From Leptospira johnsonii (GTDB taxonomy: Bacteria > Spirochaetota > Leptospiria > Leptospirales > Leptospiraceae), in assembly GCF_003112675.1 (NCBI RefSeq), contig NZ_BFAY01000012.1, positions 124,001-188,000 of the forward strand: a stretch of DNA of 64,000 nucleotides, written 5' to 3'. Under the pieces are notes generated by a model that saw nothing but the letters and a program-made list of their open reading frames with translations, searched no databases and was not told the origin of the DNA. Each line of letters begins with the position of its first letter. Within the stretch, counting starts at the first letter, position 1. Made by a program: the position numbers and the translations under genes. This document shows positions 46,107 to 57,160 of the stretch, one piece after another.

Positions 46107-47402
46107 ATGAACACAAAGATCAGAAATTTCGGAACTTGCAAAATTGAGAGTCCAGCGGCTTATGAATATTACACCGGCGACGAATCCAAGGTGGTTTTCA
46201 AGACAGTATTCGAAACGGAAGAGGGCTGGAAGGAATATATAGGAGAAGGAGCCGAATTTTTCGAACAAGCAGGTCCTAGAAAGAAGATCTATTTTGACCC
46301 GAAAGAAGTGACCGCAGGTATCGTGACCTGCGGGGGGCTCTGTCCAGGGATCAATGACGTGATCCGAGGTATCGTAATGGAATTAAATTATAGATACGGG
46401 GTCAAACGTATCCTTGGATTTCCTTACGGCTACCAGGGGCTTGTCAAAAAATTTGATCATAAGCCTATAGAACTGAATCCAGAAAACGTGGCTCATATAG
46501 GAAGGGACGGAGGTACTATTCTCGCTTCTTCCAGAGGGAACCAGAACGCTTCCGACATGGTGGACCGACTCTCTTTGTATGGGGTCAAGATGTTATTTTG
46601 TATCGGAGGGGACGGTACCTTAAGAGGGGCCAAAGAGATCGTTAGGGAGATAGACAGAAGAGGAGAAGAGATTTCAGTCATCGGAGTTCCTAAAACGATA
46701 GATAACGATATCAACTATGTGCAAAAAACTTTCGGATTTTCTACAGCATTCTCCAAAGCGATGGAAGCGGTAGAATGTGCGCATGTGGAAGCAAAAGGTG
46801 CGCCGAACGGAATCGGTGTAGTAAAGTTGATGGGAAGACATTCCGGTTTTATCGCAGTGAATGCAGCCTTGGCTTCTCAAAATGTGAACTATTGTTTGAT
46901 CCCTGAAGTGGATTTCGATCTGAAAGGAAAAGGTTCCTTCTTAGATGTTTTGAAAAAAAGGATCCAAACCAGAGAACATGCCGTGATCATAGTGGCAGAA
47001 GGCGCTGGTCAAAAGTTTTTCGGCAAAACAGAAGAAAGAGACGCCTCCGGAAATCTCAAGTTGGGCGATATTGGAGTGTATCTCAAAAATTCCATCCAAG
47101 AATTCTTCAAAGCGGAGAAGATAGAGGTGAATGTAAAATATATAGACCCGAGCTATATCATCCGTTCCATTCCTGCAAACCCTGAGGATTCTATTTTCTG
47201 TGGATTTTTGGCGCAGAATGCGGTGCACGCTGCCATGGCCGGTAAAACGGATCTAGTGATCGGAATTTGGAATAATGTATTCACACATCTTCCGATCGAT
47301 ATTGCTATCCAGGAAAGAAAGGTGCTTCAGCCTACTAAGAGTACTTTGTGGAGAACATTGTTAGCCTCTACAGGACAACCTGCTCATATGGTGGCAGAAT
47401 AG
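46107..47402 (+). CDS. pfkA: 6-phosphofructokinase
   Basis: A 431-residue enzyme that phosphorylates fructose 6-phosphate. Motifs: [18 protein letters not shown] (nucleotide site start), [36 protein letters not shown] (catalytic region) and [16 protein letters not shown] favours ATP as donor, whereas PKTIDND is the form seen in PPi-type and in plant/trypanosome ATP-dependent enzymes. So it belongs to the long group, probably ATP-dependent. The N-terminal extension of about 70 residues is in keeping. It is monocistronic, divergent from the OMP gene, and convergent with the next phosphatase gene. Confidence 0.93.
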   Translation: MNTKIRNFGTCKIESPAAYEYYTGDESKVVFKTVFETEEGWKEYIGEGAEFFEQAGPRKKIYFDPKEVTAGIVTCGGLCPGINDVIRGIVMELNYRYGVKRILGFPYGYQGLVKKFDHKPIELNPENVAHIGRDGGTILASSRGNQNASDMVDRLSLYGVKMLFCIGGDGTLRGAKEIVREIDRRGEEISVIGVPKTIDNDINYVQKTFGFSTAFSKAMEAVECAHVEAKGAPNGIGVVKLMGRHSGFIAVNAALASQNVNYCLIPEVDFDLKGKGSFLDVLKKRIQTREHAVIIVAEGAGQKFFGKTEERDASGNLKLGDIGVYLKNSIQEFFKAEKIEVNVKYIDPSYIIRSIPANPEDSIFCGFLAQNAVHAAMAGKTDLVIGIWNNVFTHLPIDIAIQERKVLQPTKSTLWRTLLASTGQPAHMVAE

Positions 47403-47436
47403 TATAAGGACTAAGGTTGGGGCGGACTAGAAAATC

Positions 47437-49185
47437 CTAATTGAGTCGGACCATTACCAAAGTGTAATCGTCATGAGGATCAGCGTCCCCTCTGAATGCG
47501 TCGGTAGTATCTAAGATCAGTTCCTTTAGATTTTCCACGGGCATGTCCCCGTTTCTTTCTATTAGTTTTGCGAGATTTTCCAGAGAATACATTTCTCCGG
47601 CTTCGTTCGTGGTCTCGCTAACCCCGTCAGTGTATAGAACTAGAAGGTCCCCAGGTTGGTATTCCACTTCATGTTCTTCTACCTCCGATTCTTTGATCCC
47701 GAGAGGCATTCCTTTTCCGGAGAGAAGTAGTACCTTCTTCTCTTTAGCTTTATATAATAACTGCTCGTTATGACCGGCACTCGAATAACGTATTCTTTTT
47801 TTGAGCATATTGATGCGAGTGAGCATCACCGTCACGAACATAAAATAACCGGACTTCTCTTGGATGATCCGATTCGCTCCCATAAGACTGATACTCGTGG
47901 AAGAGTTACGCGCTACTTCACCTGCGATAATCGTTTTGGAAAATTCCATGAACAATGCGGCCGATATTCCTTTTCCGGAAACGTCTGCGATCAGAATGCT
48001 CACTTCGTCAGGGTTATGATAAATTAGATCATAGAAATCCCCGCCGATCTCTTTAGATGCGGTATAAGAAGTTTCGATCTCCAAAAGATGCATCTTCTTG
48101 GGAATATTCGGAAGAGAGTTCAGCTGGATCTGAGAAGCGATCTGCATATCTCTTCGGATAGATGTTAACTTCTCCTTTTGGTTCTTTGCCAAAAGACTAT
48201 TGTACGCTTCTGCAATTTGGTTGGAGATCGTACTTAAAATGGAAAGATCCTGATGAGAAAAACTATCCCCGCTGATCTTATCCGCTGCATTCAAAACCCC
48301 GATGATGGTCCCATCCTGACGGATCGGAACAGAAACAAAAGATCTGGTCTTATAACGATTTGGTGTAAGAAGGTCCGGATTGATATCCGTTTGTCCCTGT
48401 ACTAAAAGGGCTTTTCCTTGGGACAAAATTTCGTTCAAGATCCCGCGGGACTCGTCCACCAAATGGGATTCTTCTTCTAAACTGAAACCGATGGATTTAG
48501 AAAGTTCGAATGATTTTGTTCTAGGATTTTGGAAGATCAATGAAACTCTTTCCGCACCCAAAACGTCAGAGATTGAGTTTACTGTCAGATTTAAGAATTG
48601 GTCCAACTCGCTGATATTAGAAATCGCCTGGCTGATCTGATAGAGGCAATCTAATTCTCTAGCCCGATCTTTTAAATCGCGGATCAACCTTCTGTTCCTG
48701 ATGGCGATCGCTGCAAGATCGGAAAGATATTCTAATATTTTAATATCTTTATTCGTGAATTCGGGCCTTTCCAAAGAGTTTACTGCTTCTAAAACTCCTT
48801 GGATCTCTCCTTGTGCCTTCATTGGAACGCAGATCAGGTTCTTTGTGGTGAATCCAACCGCGTCGTCTATGTTTCTATAAATTCTAGGATCGTTTGCGGC
48901 ATCGTTGACGATGACTGGTTCTAGACTTTCTAGCACCATTCCTGCGATCCCTTTTCCTCTCGGAACTTTTAATTCTGTGAGAGATTCGCCCTTATCACCT
49001 TTAGCTACTTGGAATACTAGACAATCTTCTTCCGGATCATAGAGTAGAAGGGAACATCCTTCCGTATTGAGTACGTCTTTTGTGGTTTCTATAATAATTC
49101 CCAAAAGTTCTTCCAGATCATCCGTGGAGTTGATCCTGGCAGTAATGTCTGAAATAAGAGCTAAGGAGAGCTGTTTGAAACTCAT
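47437..49185 (-). CDS. Tandem-GAF SpoIIE/PP2C phosphatase
   Basis: A 582-residue cytosolic protein. The first GAF domain (about 20-165) includes [21 protein letters not shown], the second (about 185-335) [17 protein letters not shown] short coiled coil follows, then a SpoIIE-type PP2C phosphatase (about 355-582) with [43 protein letters not shown] and [16 protein letters not shown], so the metal-binding Asp residues are present. It likely dephosphorylates an anti-anti-sigma factor in response to small ligands bound by the GAF domains. No anti-sigma genes are next to it. Confidence 0.92.
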   Translation of the reverse strand: MSFKQLSLALISDITARINSTDDLEELLGIIIETTKDVLNTEGCSLLLYDPEEDCLVFQVAKGDKGESLTELKVPRGKGIAGMVLESLEPVIVNDAANDPRIYRNIDDAVGFTTKNLICVPMKAQGEIQGVLEAVNSLERPEFTNKDIKILEYLSDLAAIAIRNRRLIRDLKDRARELDCLYQISQAISNISELDQFLNLTVNSISDVLGAERVSLIFQNPRTKSFELSKSIGFSLEEESHLVDESRGILNEILSQGKALLVQGQTDINPDLLTPNRYKTRSFVSVPIRQDGTIIGVLNAADKISGDSFSHQDLSILSTISNQIAEAYNSLLAKNQKEKLTSIRRDMQIASQIQLNSLPNIPKKMHLLEIETSYTASKEIGGDFYDLIYHNPDEVSILIADVSGKGISAALFMEFSKTIIAGEVARNSSTSISLMGANRIIQEKSGYFMFVTVMLTRINMLKKRIRYSSAGHNEQLLYKAKEKKVLLLSGKGMPLGIKESEVEEHEVEYQPGDLLVLYTDGVSETTNEAGEMYSLENLAKLIERNGDMPVENLKELILDTTDAFRGDADPHDDYTLVMVRLN

Positions 49186-49283
49186 TTGGTCCGGGAATAC
49201 TTCTTTTTTTGTGAGATTTTCAGATTGGAGGGCTTATTCCAGCCCAATTCCTACTCCTGTCAAGGAGATTCGAAACTTTCCTC

Positions 49284-50156
49284 TTATTCGATCAAGGAAC
49301 CGATTCCCTGATCGGTAAAGATTTCGATCAGGATAGAATGAGGGACTCTTCCGTCAATAATATGGGTCCTTCTCACTCCTTGGTCGATCGCGGAAAGACA
49401 ACATTCTACTTTAGGGATCATTCCTCCAGTGATATCTCCTTTTCGAATATAATCTTTTACTAAGGCACGGTTCAAACCTGTAACAAGTTTTCCGTCTATC
49501 AGGATCCCGCTAGTGTCTGTAAGTAGGATCAGCTTTTCTGCTTTTAAAGCCCCCGCCAATTCGCCCGCAAAAGTATCCGCGTTTATATTTAAGGATTCTC
49601 CCGATGCCGATTCGGCTACAGGAGAAATGACTGGGATAAAACCTTTTTCTTGGAGAGATAGAATGACTGTTGGATCGATTTTGTCGATCTTACCCACAAG
49701 ACCCACATCTACTAGTTCCGATTTTTTACCTTCTACATCTATTTCAATCTTGGTCTTGGAGGCGGTTGCAAGATTTCCGTCTTTTCCGGAAAGTCCTACC
49801 GCATTCCCGCCTTCTTTGTTGATCATGGAAACGATCTGTTTATTTACTTTTCCAGTGAGAACCATCTCCACCACGTCCATGGTCTCTTCGTTTGTGACCC
49901 TATGTCCGTGAACGAACTCGGTTGGAATATTCAAACTTTCTAAGAGTCTATTGATCTCCGGTCCGCCTCCGTGCACGATAACCGGATGGATGCCTACATA
50001 TTTTAGAAGAACGATATCTTTTGCAAAAGATTCCTTTAAGTCGGCCTTTGCCATTGCGGCTCCGCCATATTTGATGACCACGGTTTTCCCGGAGTATTTT
50101 GTAATATAGGGAAGGGCCTCCAGAATATTGTTGACCCTCTCAAAGGAATGTTCCAT
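49284..50156 (-). CDS. argB: Acetylglutamate kinase
   Basis: Starting at the ATG at 50156 gives 290 residues, the usual length; a longer open frame to 50219 adds 21 residues without family likeness and would overlap the divergent gene's start. Motifs: [10 protein letters not shown] (phosphate binding), [43 protein letters not shown] and [10 protein letters not shown]. It phosphorylates N-acetylglutamate in arginine biosynthesis. The start [19 protein letters not shown] is the N-terminal helix found in arginine-sensitive forms, so feedback inhibition is possible. Confidence 0.95.
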   Translation of the reverse strand: MEHSFERVNNILEALPYITKYSGKTVVIKYGGAAMAKADLKESFAKDIVLLKYVGIHPVIVHGGGPEINRLLESLNIPTEFVHGHRVTNEETMDVVEMVLTGKVNKQIVSMINKEGGNAVGLSGKDGNLATASKTKIEIDVEGKKSELVDVGLVGKIDKIDPTVILSLQEKGFIPVISPVAESASGESLNINADTFAGELAGALKAEKLILLTDTSGILIDGKLVTGLNRALVKDYIRKGDITGGMIPKVECCLSAIDQGVRRTHIIDGRVPHSILIEIFTDQGIGSLIE

Positions 50157-50199
50157 ACCAAACAGAGAAATCGTTCCCCACTTGTACGTCGATTCGGAA

Positions 50200-50913
50200 A
50201 TGTTTACAATTTTAATCACTGGAGGAAGCGGAGGCCTTGGCCGCGCTCTTGTTTCCGAATTAGGAAATTCCGGATATAAGATCCTAAATTGGGATCTGGT
50301 TTCTCCAGATAAACTTCATCCAAACGAAACATTCCAAAAAATAGATCTTACATCTTCCGGCGAATTGGAAAATGCCTGTAAAAATCTGAACTCTGAGAAT
50401 TCTTCTATTCGTGGATTTGTACATTGCGCAGGCTATGGGGGTCCTTATCATAAAATTACCGAAGTCGATTTGGAAGAATGGGACAAAATTTTTTCCATAA
50501 ACCTTCGCTCCGCTTTTCAAATTACAAAATCGTTACTTCCAATTTTTAGCAATCAAGGATTCGGAAGATTTGTTTATATAGCTTCTTCTTTATCAGTACA
50601 AGGAAGTGCTTTGTCCGTAGCATATTCTTCTTCCAAACATGGGATCATAGGTTTTATGAAATCGATCGCCGCCGAATGGGGAGAGAAAGGGATCACATCT
50701 AACGCGGTAAGTCCAGGTTATATGGAAACTAAGATGGGAATCCAAGAAGACCAGGTGGATGACCATCGCAAAAAGATAATAGAGATGACACCCGTTAAGA
50801 AGATCGCTTCTCCGGATGAGATCGCAAGAGTGGTATCTTTTTTAATTTCTTCCGAGTCAGGTTATATTAACGGCGCGAACTGGACTGTGGACGGAGGAAT
50901 TACTTCGATTTAG
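50200..50913 (+). CDS. Short-chain dehydrogenase/reductase
   Basis: From the ATG at 50200 the product is 237 residues and begins [20 protein letters not shown], with the NAD(P) motif TGGSGGLG at once. An open frame upstream to 50128 is not coding. The Ser of YIASSLS, the catalytic YSSSKHG (YxxxK) and [13 protein letters not shown] are all present, as is the classical C-terminus [13 protein letters not shown]. It resembles FabG-type 3-oxoacyl reductases but the substrate is open. Its 3' end overlaps the convergent M61 peptidase by 14 bp, and it starts 43 bp from argB in the opposite direction. Confidence 0.9.
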   Translation: MFTILITGGSGGLGRALVSELGNSGYKILNWDLVSPDKLHPNETFQKIDLTSSGELENACKNLNSENSSIRGFVHCAGYGGPYHKITEVDLEEWDKIFSINLRSAFQITKSLLPIFSNQGFGRFVYIASSLSVQGSALSVAYSSSKHGIIGFMKSIAAEWGEKGITSNAVSPGYMETKMGIQEDQVDDHRKKIIEMTPVKKIASPDEIARVVSFLISSESGYINGANWTVDGGITSI

Positions 50914-52666
50914 TCTTTTTGGAAGAAGGTTTCGAACTCGCAGGATCTTTTCCCAGGTTTAAAAATACTTCTCTCAATTCCTTGGTTGGACCTTCCGCTT
51001 TTTCATCGATCCAAAGTTCGTTTGCAGACGGAGAAGAATCGAATTTGATCTTTCTTTTTAAAATTTTTCCTCTTCTGGAAATAAGAAGGTCCGCTTTTTT
51101 CCCAGGCTGGTACTGATTTAATAATTCTTTAAAGTTTCCCGGAAGAATTCTTTTATCGTCCAAGGCAATCCATTCGTCGCCTAGGTTGATATCAGTTTCT
51201 TTTACGGATTTGGAGAGAAGGATTTTACTTACAACCATTCTTCCTCTTTCTTCTTTCACCCTAAAGCCCGGCTCTATCTTCGGTTTGGAGGCTGTTCTTT
51301 CCACACCGATCAAATGTAAATACGTTTCGATAGGGATACGTTTTGGCTCCACAATATAGGCATCGAATTCCAGTTTTAGGTCTAGGCCTGTGACCTTCTT
51401 CGCCGTTTGGAAAAATTCAGCCTTGGTAAAACCTCTTTTTTTCTCCTGATGATATTGTTTATTCAAAGCAATCATGATATCCACTAAGGATTTTTTTCCC
51501 TTGGTTTTCTTCAGGATATAAAGATGCATGCTTAAGGATAGAATGGCACCTTTTGTATAATATGAGATACCAGTATTCGAAAAATTTGGATCGAACGGAC
51601 GATTATAATATTTAGTCCAAGCGGTAAAACTGGAATCTTCTAAACTCATCCAGGATTCACCCAGAGACTCTTCCAATTCTTGCATATCCTTCCAAAGTTT
51701 GTTTAAGTACTGTTGGGGAGAATAAGACCCACAAAGAAGAAGAAAATACGCATCGAAGAAACTAGTGATCCCTTCCGCGATCCATAATTCTTTCGTTAAG
51801 TTCGGTTTTTGGTAATCGAAAGGTCCAAGTGCGATCGGACGAATTCGTTTCACATTCCAATGATGGAAATATTCATGGGATAAAAGTTCTAAAAGAGTCC
51901 TATAGTTATCGGGATTAGACCATCCGTTTGGATCGAATTGGTTGATGCTGCAATTGAGATGCTCCAGTCCGCCATACAGATTATCGCTCATATCCAGAAC
52001 GAATAGATAATATTGATTCTCTGTTCCGCCCATAAGTTTAATCTGGGTCTCCACAACGGTTGCCAGATCCTTGGAGATCTTCTTCTTATCTTTTGTTCCA
52101 ATATCTCCTAGAATGACTAGATCGAACTCACAGCCTTCTACTTGAAAAGAGATCTGTTTTTCGTTTGTAAGAAGAATAGGGCAGTCGAAAAATTCGTCGA
52201 AGTTCTTTGCTTTCCAAGTTTGTTTGGAACCTTCTTTCTTTTTTAGTCCTGTATAACAAAAACGAAAAGGAGAAAGATTCTTCCAACTCAGCTCAGGTTC
52301 CAGATCGATCCGATCTTTCGGGTATAAGAATGTTGCAGGAGGATGGACTAAAATAAAATCGCTAGTAAAATAATTGGTCCGAACAGTGTGCTCGAATCCG
52401 TACACTAGATAAGAAATTTTGAATGTTTCTCCTTTGGAGGAAACCTTCCAAGTGTCAAGATCAGTTTGTTCGATATTCCATCCCGGTTTGGACTGTGTAA
52501 ATTGGACTTGGTGGATGGATTTGGAATAATCCCGGATCTTGTAGGAACCCGGGGACCAATTCGGAATACAAAGAAATGTTTCCTGTTTGTCAGGGTGGAC
52601 TTCCATTTCCACCTTTAATAAATGTCTATGCGGTTGGTATGTATCTAGAGTGTATTTTACGATCAC
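50900..52666 (-). CDS. M61-family metallopeptidase (glycyl aminopeptidase-like)
   Basis: A 588-residue cytosolic protein. The N-terminal beta domain (about 1-170) opens [21 protein letters not shown], the gluzincin domain holds the zinc motif [13 protein letters not shown] (HExxH, about residue 262) and the distal Glu of [12 protein letters not shown], and a PDZ-like C-terminal domain (about 470-560) follows with [17 protein letters not shown]. The Lys-rich tail ([10 protein letters not shown]) is unusual. M61 enzymes remove N-terminal Gly/Ala residues. It ends just before the start of the SDR tail and is 3 bp after the peroxiredoxin gene, so the two are co-transcribed. Confidence 0.9.
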   Translation of the reverse strand: MIVKYTLDTYQPHRHLLKVEMEVHPDKQETFLCIPNWSPGSYKIRDYSKSIHQVQFTQSKPGWNIEQTDLDTWKVSSKGETFKISYLVYGFEHTVRTNYFTSDFILVHPPATFLYPKDRIDLEPELSWKNLSPFRFCYTGLKKKEGSKQTWKAKNFDEFFDCPILLTNEKQISFQVEGCEFDLVILGDIGTKDKKKISKDLATVVETQIKLMGGTENQYYLFVLDMSDNLYGGLEHLNCSINQFDPNGWSNPDNYRTLLELLSHEYFHHWNVKRIRPIALGPFDYQKPNLTKELWIAEGITSFFDAYFLLLCGSYSPQQYLNKLWKDMQELEESLGESWMSLEDSSFTAWTKYYNRPFDPNFSNTGISYYTKGAILSLSMHLYILKKTKGKKSLVDIMIALNKQYHQEKKRGFTKAEFFQTAKKVTGLDLKLEFDAYIVEPKRIPIETYLHLIGVERTASKPKIEPGFRVKEERGRMVVSKILLSKSVKETDINLGDEWIALDDKRILPGNFKELLNQYQPGKKADLLISRRGKILKRKIKFDSSPSANELWIDEKAEGPTKELREVFLNLGKDPASSKPSSKKTKSK

Positions 52667-52669
52667 GCC

Positions 52670-53149
52670 TTAGGCACCGGCCTCTTTTAGGATCGCCTCT
52701 AAAGTTTCTGCAACAGTTTTAGTTGGATCTACTTTTCTCCAGACTTTGCGGATGGTTCCGTCAGGTCCTACCAAAAAGCTGTCTCTAGAAAGTCCCTTGA
52801 ACACTCTGCCTTGCCATTCTTGGTCTCCATAAACTCCCAAAGGACCGCTTAAGGTTTGTTTCGGATCGGATAGAAGAGGAAAACTTAAATTGAATTTGTC
52901 AATAAATTGTTTATGGCTATCCAAAGAGTCGGAACTGATCCCATACACCTTTGCTCCAGCTTGGGTGAATTTTTCCAAGTTGTCTCGATAAGAGCAGGCT
53001 TGTTTTGTGCAACCTGGGGTATCGTCTTTTGGATAAAAATACAACAAGGTCCAAGAACCGCTTGAGTCTTTTGGTAGATTTACGGTGTTTCCTGCGGAGC
53101 TAGTTAAACTTACTTCCGGTAATTTTTTTCCTTCCCACGAGTCGGACAT
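52670..53149 (-). CDS. bcp: Peroxiredoxin, BCP/PrxQ type
   Basis: A 159-residue thiol peroxidase. The active site YPKDDTPGCTKQACSYRD has the peroxidatic Cys47 and the resolving Cys52 five residues on, the PrxQ arrangement. The later RDSFLVGPDGTIRKVWRKVDP is typical of the family. It reduces peroxides and organic hydroperoxides with thioredoxin in the cytosol. A strong AGGAGG site lies 8 bp upstream of the start. It heads an operon with the M61 peptidase. Confidence 0.95.
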   Translation of the reverse strand: MSDSWEGKKLPEVSLTSSAGNTVNLPKDSSGSWTLLYFYPKDDTPGCTKQACSYRDNLEKFTQAGAKVYGISSDSLDSHKQFIDKFNLSFPLLSDPKQTLSGPLGVYGDQEWQGRVFKGLSRDSFLVGPDGTIRKVWRKVDPTKTVAETLEAILKEAGA

Positions 53150-53277
53150 AAAGTTTTCCTCCTATTTTCCCTTCCGGATAGTTTCTACCGAAAACATTTT
53201 CGGGAAAAGGAAAAAATCCTTTAAAAAACTTGAAATCTCGCAGTTTTTCTCATCCAATTACTACTGTCGAATAACGC

Positions 53278-55539
53278 ATGGTGCAAAATCAAAAAAGTCC
53301 CGCTTTTACTTTCAGATCTCTACTCTTTATTTCTTTTTTCTTAATCTCTTTTTACTCTCTGGGTTCTCAAGAAGAACCCGTCCCGGGTTGGAAAGACCTG
53401 GATCTTAAAAGATTGGAATGGGAATCCGTAAAAGGATTTAAACCTGAATTCAAATCCGGCTTCGGATCAACGGAGCCCGGGTATCTAAAGATAGAAAAAT
53501 TCCCTATCGTTCTGAACCAACTCTATAAAACTCCTGTGTCCGACAAGATCCAGGAATTCACTATTCAAACGAAATTTAATTTAAACTTCGATCCTAAGGC
53601 GCAGGTGTTTTTGAGCCCGATCCGACTTTATTTAAATTTTATAGGAGAGAACTGGGAAATTTATCTGAACGGACACCTTCTCCAAAAAGAGATCCATTTG
53701 GACTCCAACGGAAAAATGGAGATCCGAAAAACTCTGAGAGATATAGAAATACCAGTGGACTCCAGTATTTTACAAGCCGGAGAAAATAGGATCGTCTTTC
53801 GTTTATTAGGAGATGCACCGGCTGTACATCTTTCGGAAGAAGAATATCCGATCCTTTCTCCCATATTCACCCCTACGAATGTGGATCTTGGATTTTATTT
53901 GGATGGAGATTATACTTTAGGTGTTGAATACGATTTTTCCAAGAAGATCGGAATATTACTTAACTTAAGTTTAAATACGATCTATATATTTTTCGGACTG
54001 TATCATCTTCTCATTTTTTCCAAAAGAAGAACGGACAAATACAATCTGTATTTCGGGGTATTCTCCATTTCCATGGCGGTATACTCTTTGAGTAGATCCA
54101 CGATCATTTTCGATTTTATACAAGATAGTACTTGGATTACAAGAATTGAATATGCTTCCGTATCTTTGCTTGCTCCCTTTTTCTTACTTTTTCTCCATGA
54201 TTATTTTTACGGATCTACTTTACCGAATAAGGTAATACTTGGCATCACTGGATGGAGTTTTGCTATCTTCTTCTTTTCGTTCTTTGCTCCATTCCAATAT
54301 TTGATGATCAGTTTGAGAGCATGGCAGATTTCCATTTTACCTTCTCTTATTTACCTATTGTATTTTATGGGAAAAGCGGTTTATCTCCGGAAAAAAGACG
54401 CCTCTCTTATGGCGATCAGCATGTTCATCATCGTATTCATTTCAGGCTACGATGTGCTGGATTCTATGTTCTTTCAATCGGGGATCCGATTCACTCAGTT
54501 TGCATATCTTCTATTTGTGATCTCCTTAACAACCATACTCGCAAATCGATTCATCGATCTGTACAAACAATCGGAAGAATTGAATATAGAACTCAGTCAC
54601 CAAAAGTTAGAGTTGGCTAGACAGAAGAATGCATTCTTCCGTTTCGTTCCGATGCAATTCTTAAGCGTGCTTGGAAAAGATTCCGCAGTGGATGTGAATC
54701 TGGGTGATTCTGCATTAAGAGAAATGAGCGTCCTATTCACTGATATTCGTTCTTTCACCACCATCTCCGAGAAGATGACCCCTGAGGAAAATTTCAGATT
54801 TATCAACGGATATCTTGCTAAGATGGAACCGCTTATCCAAAAGTACGAAGGTTTCGTGGATAAGTTTATGGGAGATGCGATCTTGGCATTATTCTCCGCA
54901 GAAAGGGTAGTCCATTCAGAGAATAATTGGGAAGGCAAGTCTGCAGCAGATAGAGCAGTTCTTGCAGCCATCGATATGAGAAGAAGGGTCCGGGAATTAG
55001 AAGAAGAAGTAAAAAGCGCCCACGGACACGTAAAGGGAGTGCGAATCGGTATAGGCATTAACACAGGAAATCTGATGCTTGGGACTGTAGGATCTTCTCA
55101 TAGACTGGATACAACTGTGATCGGAGACACAGTAAACGTTGCATCTCGTTTGGAAAGTCTCACGAATTTGTATAAGGCCGATATACTAGTTACTCAAAAT
55201 ACTTTGTCTAGTCTCACGATCGCCGACGAACTTGCGATCCGAGAGGTGGATTCTGTCGTAGTTAAAGGGAAAAGCCAACCTATCATCATTTATGAAATTT
55301 ATGAATCGGACGATCCTCATATCCGCAAACTAAAAGATGCGACGTTGGCCTTGATCTCCAGAGGGATTATTTTGTATAAGGTGGGAAATTTTAAGGAAGC
55401 CCTTCAAAATTTCGAACAAGCTCTGAAAGTTTATCCTGAAGATATAGTGGCGATCTTATACAGAAAACGTTGCCAAGAATATATAGAGTCTCCACCGGTT
55501 GGAAATTGGGTCGGAGTACAACATCTTCTGGAAAAGTAG
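53278..55539 (+). CDS. 7TM sensor adenylate/guanylate cyclase with a C-terminal TPR
   Basis: A 753-residue membrane protein. A signal peptide is followed by a periplasmic beta-rich domain (about 35-215, 7TMR-DISMED2-like, with INLxGxWEIYLNGHLL character), seven membrane helices (about 220-425), a coiled coil, a class III cyclase domain (about 470-680) and a short TPR (about 700-740). Catalytic elements: SVLFTDIRSFTTISE with metal Asp487, FVDKFMGDAILALF with the second Asp, and DTTVIGDTVNVASRLE. The combination is well known in leptospires. It makes cAMP (or cGMP) in response to an extracytoplasmic signal. Confidence 0.93.
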   Translation: MVQNQKSPAFTFRSLLFISFFLISFYSLGSQEEPVPGWKDLDLKRLEWESVKGFKPEFKSGFGSTEPGYLKIEKFPIVLNQLYKTPVSDKIQEFTIQTKFNLNFDPKAQVFLSPIRLYLNFIGENWEIYLNGHLLQKEIHLDSNGKMEIRKTLRDIEIPVDSSILQAGENRIVFRLLGDAPAVHLSEEEYPILSPIFTPTNVDLGFYLDGDYTLGVEYDFSKKIGILLNLSLNTIYIFFGLYHLLIFSKRRTDKYNLYFGVFSISMAVYSLSRSTIIFDFIQDSTWITRIEYASVSLLAPFFLLFLHDYFYGSTLPNKVILGITGWSFAIFFFSFFAPFQYLMISLRAWQISILPSLIYLLYFMGKAVYLRKKDASLMAISMFIIVFISGYDVLDSMFFQSGIRFTQFAYLLFVISLTTILANRFIDLYKQSEELNIELSHQKLELARQKNAFFRFVPMQFLSVLGKDSAVDVNLGDSALREMSVLFTDIRSFTTISEKMTPEENFRFINGYLAKMEPLIQKYEGFVDKFMGDAILALFSAERVVHSENNWEGKSAADRAVLAAIDMRRRVRELEEEVKSAHGHVKGVRIGIGINTGNLMLGTVGSSHRLDTTVIGDTVNVASRLESLTNLYKADILVTQNTLSSLTIADELAIREVDSVVVKGKSQPIIIYEIYESDDPHIRKLKDATLALISRGIILYKVGNFKEALQNFEQALKVYPEDIVAILYRKRCQEYIESPPVGNWVGVQHLLEK

Positions 55540-55591
55540 AAGTTCGTTTTTCGCTTTCCATAAGATCCTCGGATCTTGAGAATAGACACCT

Positions 55592-55960
55592 ATGATTTCT
55601 TATCCGGTGTACAAACTTATTCATATCCTTGGTATTTTATTCTTATTCTCCGCGTACGGTGGTCTGGCGCTTCACGTATTAGGAGGAGGCACAAAAGAAA
55701 ATGCTCCTAGAAAACTGATCGCTTCCGCTCATGGAATTGGCATGACCTTAGTATTGCTTGGCGGTTTCGGAATGCTTGCAAGGATTGGACTTCTGACTAG
55801 CTTTCCTGGTTGGGTAATCGCTAAAGTTGCGATCTGGTTGATCTTCGGCGGACTATTGACTGCTTATTATAAAAAACCCGAGTTTGCAAAAATACTTTGG
55901 TTCGGACTTCCAGTGCTTGGTACATTCTCCGCTTATTTAGCCTTGTACAAACCGTTTTAA
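55592..55960 (+). CDS. Small four-helix membrane protein
   Basis: A 122-residue protein with four membrane segments (about 8-28, 44-64, 70-90, 100-118). The first reads YKLIHILGILFLFSAYGGLAL, and His12 together with His47 (SAHGIG) could be haem ligands, as in SirB/CopD-like membrane proteins. I hold that loosely. It lies 52 bp after the cyclase gene on the same strand, with a short hairpin (AAGATC-CTCG-GATCTT, 55562-55577) between. Function unknown. Confidence 0.7.
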   Translation: MISYPVYKLIHILGILFLFSAYGGLALHVLGGGTKENAPRKLIASAHGIGMTLVLLGGFGMLARIGLLTSFPGWVIAKVAIWLIFGGLLTAYYKKPEFAKILWFGLPVLGTFSAYLALYKPF

Positions 55961-55988
55961 GTTTTTATAAAAAAGTTTTATCAGATGT

Positions 55989-56014
55989 TCCCATTTTCAT
56001 TTTTGAAAATGGGA
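55989..56014. promoter_or_regulatory. 10-bp perfect hairpin upstream of the MBL gene
   Basis: TCCCATTTTC and GAAAATGGGA are exact complements with a 6-nt loop. No T-run follows on the plus strand, so it is not a standard terminator of the preceding gene. It may be an operator; the nearby TATAAAA (56016-56022) could be a -10 region. Confidence 0.4.
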
Positions 56015-56044
56015 CTATAAAAATAAATGTGAAGGGATGAACTT

Positions 56045-57151
56045 ATGGCAAAGGTAAACGTTTCCAAGTCAGCCAAAAAACCGTCTTCTAAAAAAGATAC
56101 TAATCTCAAGCCTATCAAAGATTTTATAGGTTCTCGCAGTCTTCCTGCTCCCGTTGATCGTCTGGAAGACGTTCGAAAAAGAGCAAGAAGGTTCAGAGAT
56201 AGATTTTTATCGGGACCACAAGTAGTATATTATAAATCCTTTGATTTAGTGCGTGTGCCTTATCCTACAAAGTACGCATTGCTGAACGCTTTCAGTTTGC
56301 CTACACCCTTTCTGCATATCATCAATCGATTGTTTATCATCCAATATAAAACGTCGGAAGGGATTAAAACTCTCTTATTTTCTCCGTCAGATGTGAATGC
56401 AAACGCAGAAACCCCGTTTTTCAAAAGACTTTCCGAAAGTTTCGGACCTTTCCAGAATATTGGAAGAAAGATCATGGCTCCTACCTTGAATACTGTAGAA
56501 GAATGTCTTAAAAAAGTAGGACTTCCTCCGGAGAAGGTGGATTATATTTCTTTCGATCATTTGCATACTCAGGATCTTCGCAAATGGTTAGGAGCAAACG
56601 GTCAGCCAGGATATTTCCCAAATGCGAAACTTTTGGTGATGAAAGAAGAATGGGATTCTATCCAAGGACTTCTTCCCCCTCAGTCCGATTGGTACTGTCC
56701 GAACGGATCCGGTGGGATCTCTATGGACCGAGTAGTTCTATTAGATACTGATACAGAGCTAGGTGGGGGAGTGGCTCTCATCCGAACTCCAGGACATACT
56801 TATGGAAACCATAGTTTGGTAGCTAATACTCCGGAAGGGATTTTTGTAACTAGCGAGAATGGAGTGAGTGCGGACAATTATAATCCGCTCAAATCCAGGA
56901 TCCCAGGTGTGCGTAAATATGCTAAAAACACCGGAATGGAAGTGATCTTAAACGGAAATACTTTGGAGATAGGTCTTGACCAATACATTTCCATGGTTTT
57001 GGAAAAAGAGATTGCCGGTCCTTCTTTACGAAATCCGGAATTTTATAACGTTATGCCTTCTTCTGAAATGAGCGGGTTCTGGCTTTTTCCTGGAACCAGT
57101 CCTACTTTCTCTTTCGGACAGTTAGAATTTGGTAATATAGTTACCCATTAG
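56045..57151 (+). CDS. Metallo-beta-lactamase-fold hydrolase
   Basis: A 368-residue protein with a Lys/Ser-rich N-terminus (MAKVNVSKSAKKPSSKKD) that looks disordered. The first metal motif is SFDHLHTQDLRKW (HxHxxD, about 171-177), and the later IRTPGHTYGNHSLV holds the next His. An Asp/His pair near FVTSENGVSADNYNP completes a partial metal site. It is closest to large MBL proteins of unknown substrate. The gene precedes an SDR gene by 9 bp, with which it forms an operon. Confidence 0.8.
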   Translation: MAKVNVSKSAKKPSSKKDTNLKPIKDFIGSRSLPAPVDRLEDVRKRARRFRDRFLSGPQVVYYKSFDLVRVPYPTKYALLNAFSLPTPFLHIINRLFIIQYKTSEGIKTLLFSPSDVNANAETPFFKRLSESFGPFQNIGRKIMAPTLNTVEECLKKVGLPPEKVDYISFDHLHTQDLRKWLGANGQPGYFPNAKLLVMKEEWDSIQGLLPPQSDWYCPNGSGGISMDRVVLLDTDTELGGGVALIRTPGHTYGNHSLVANTPEGIFVTSENGVSADNYNPLKSRIPGVRKYAKNTGMEVILNGNTLEIGLDQYISMVLEKEIAGPSLRNPEFYNVMPSSEMSGFWLFPGTSPTFSFGQLEFGNIVTH

Positions 57152-57160
57152 GAAATATAC

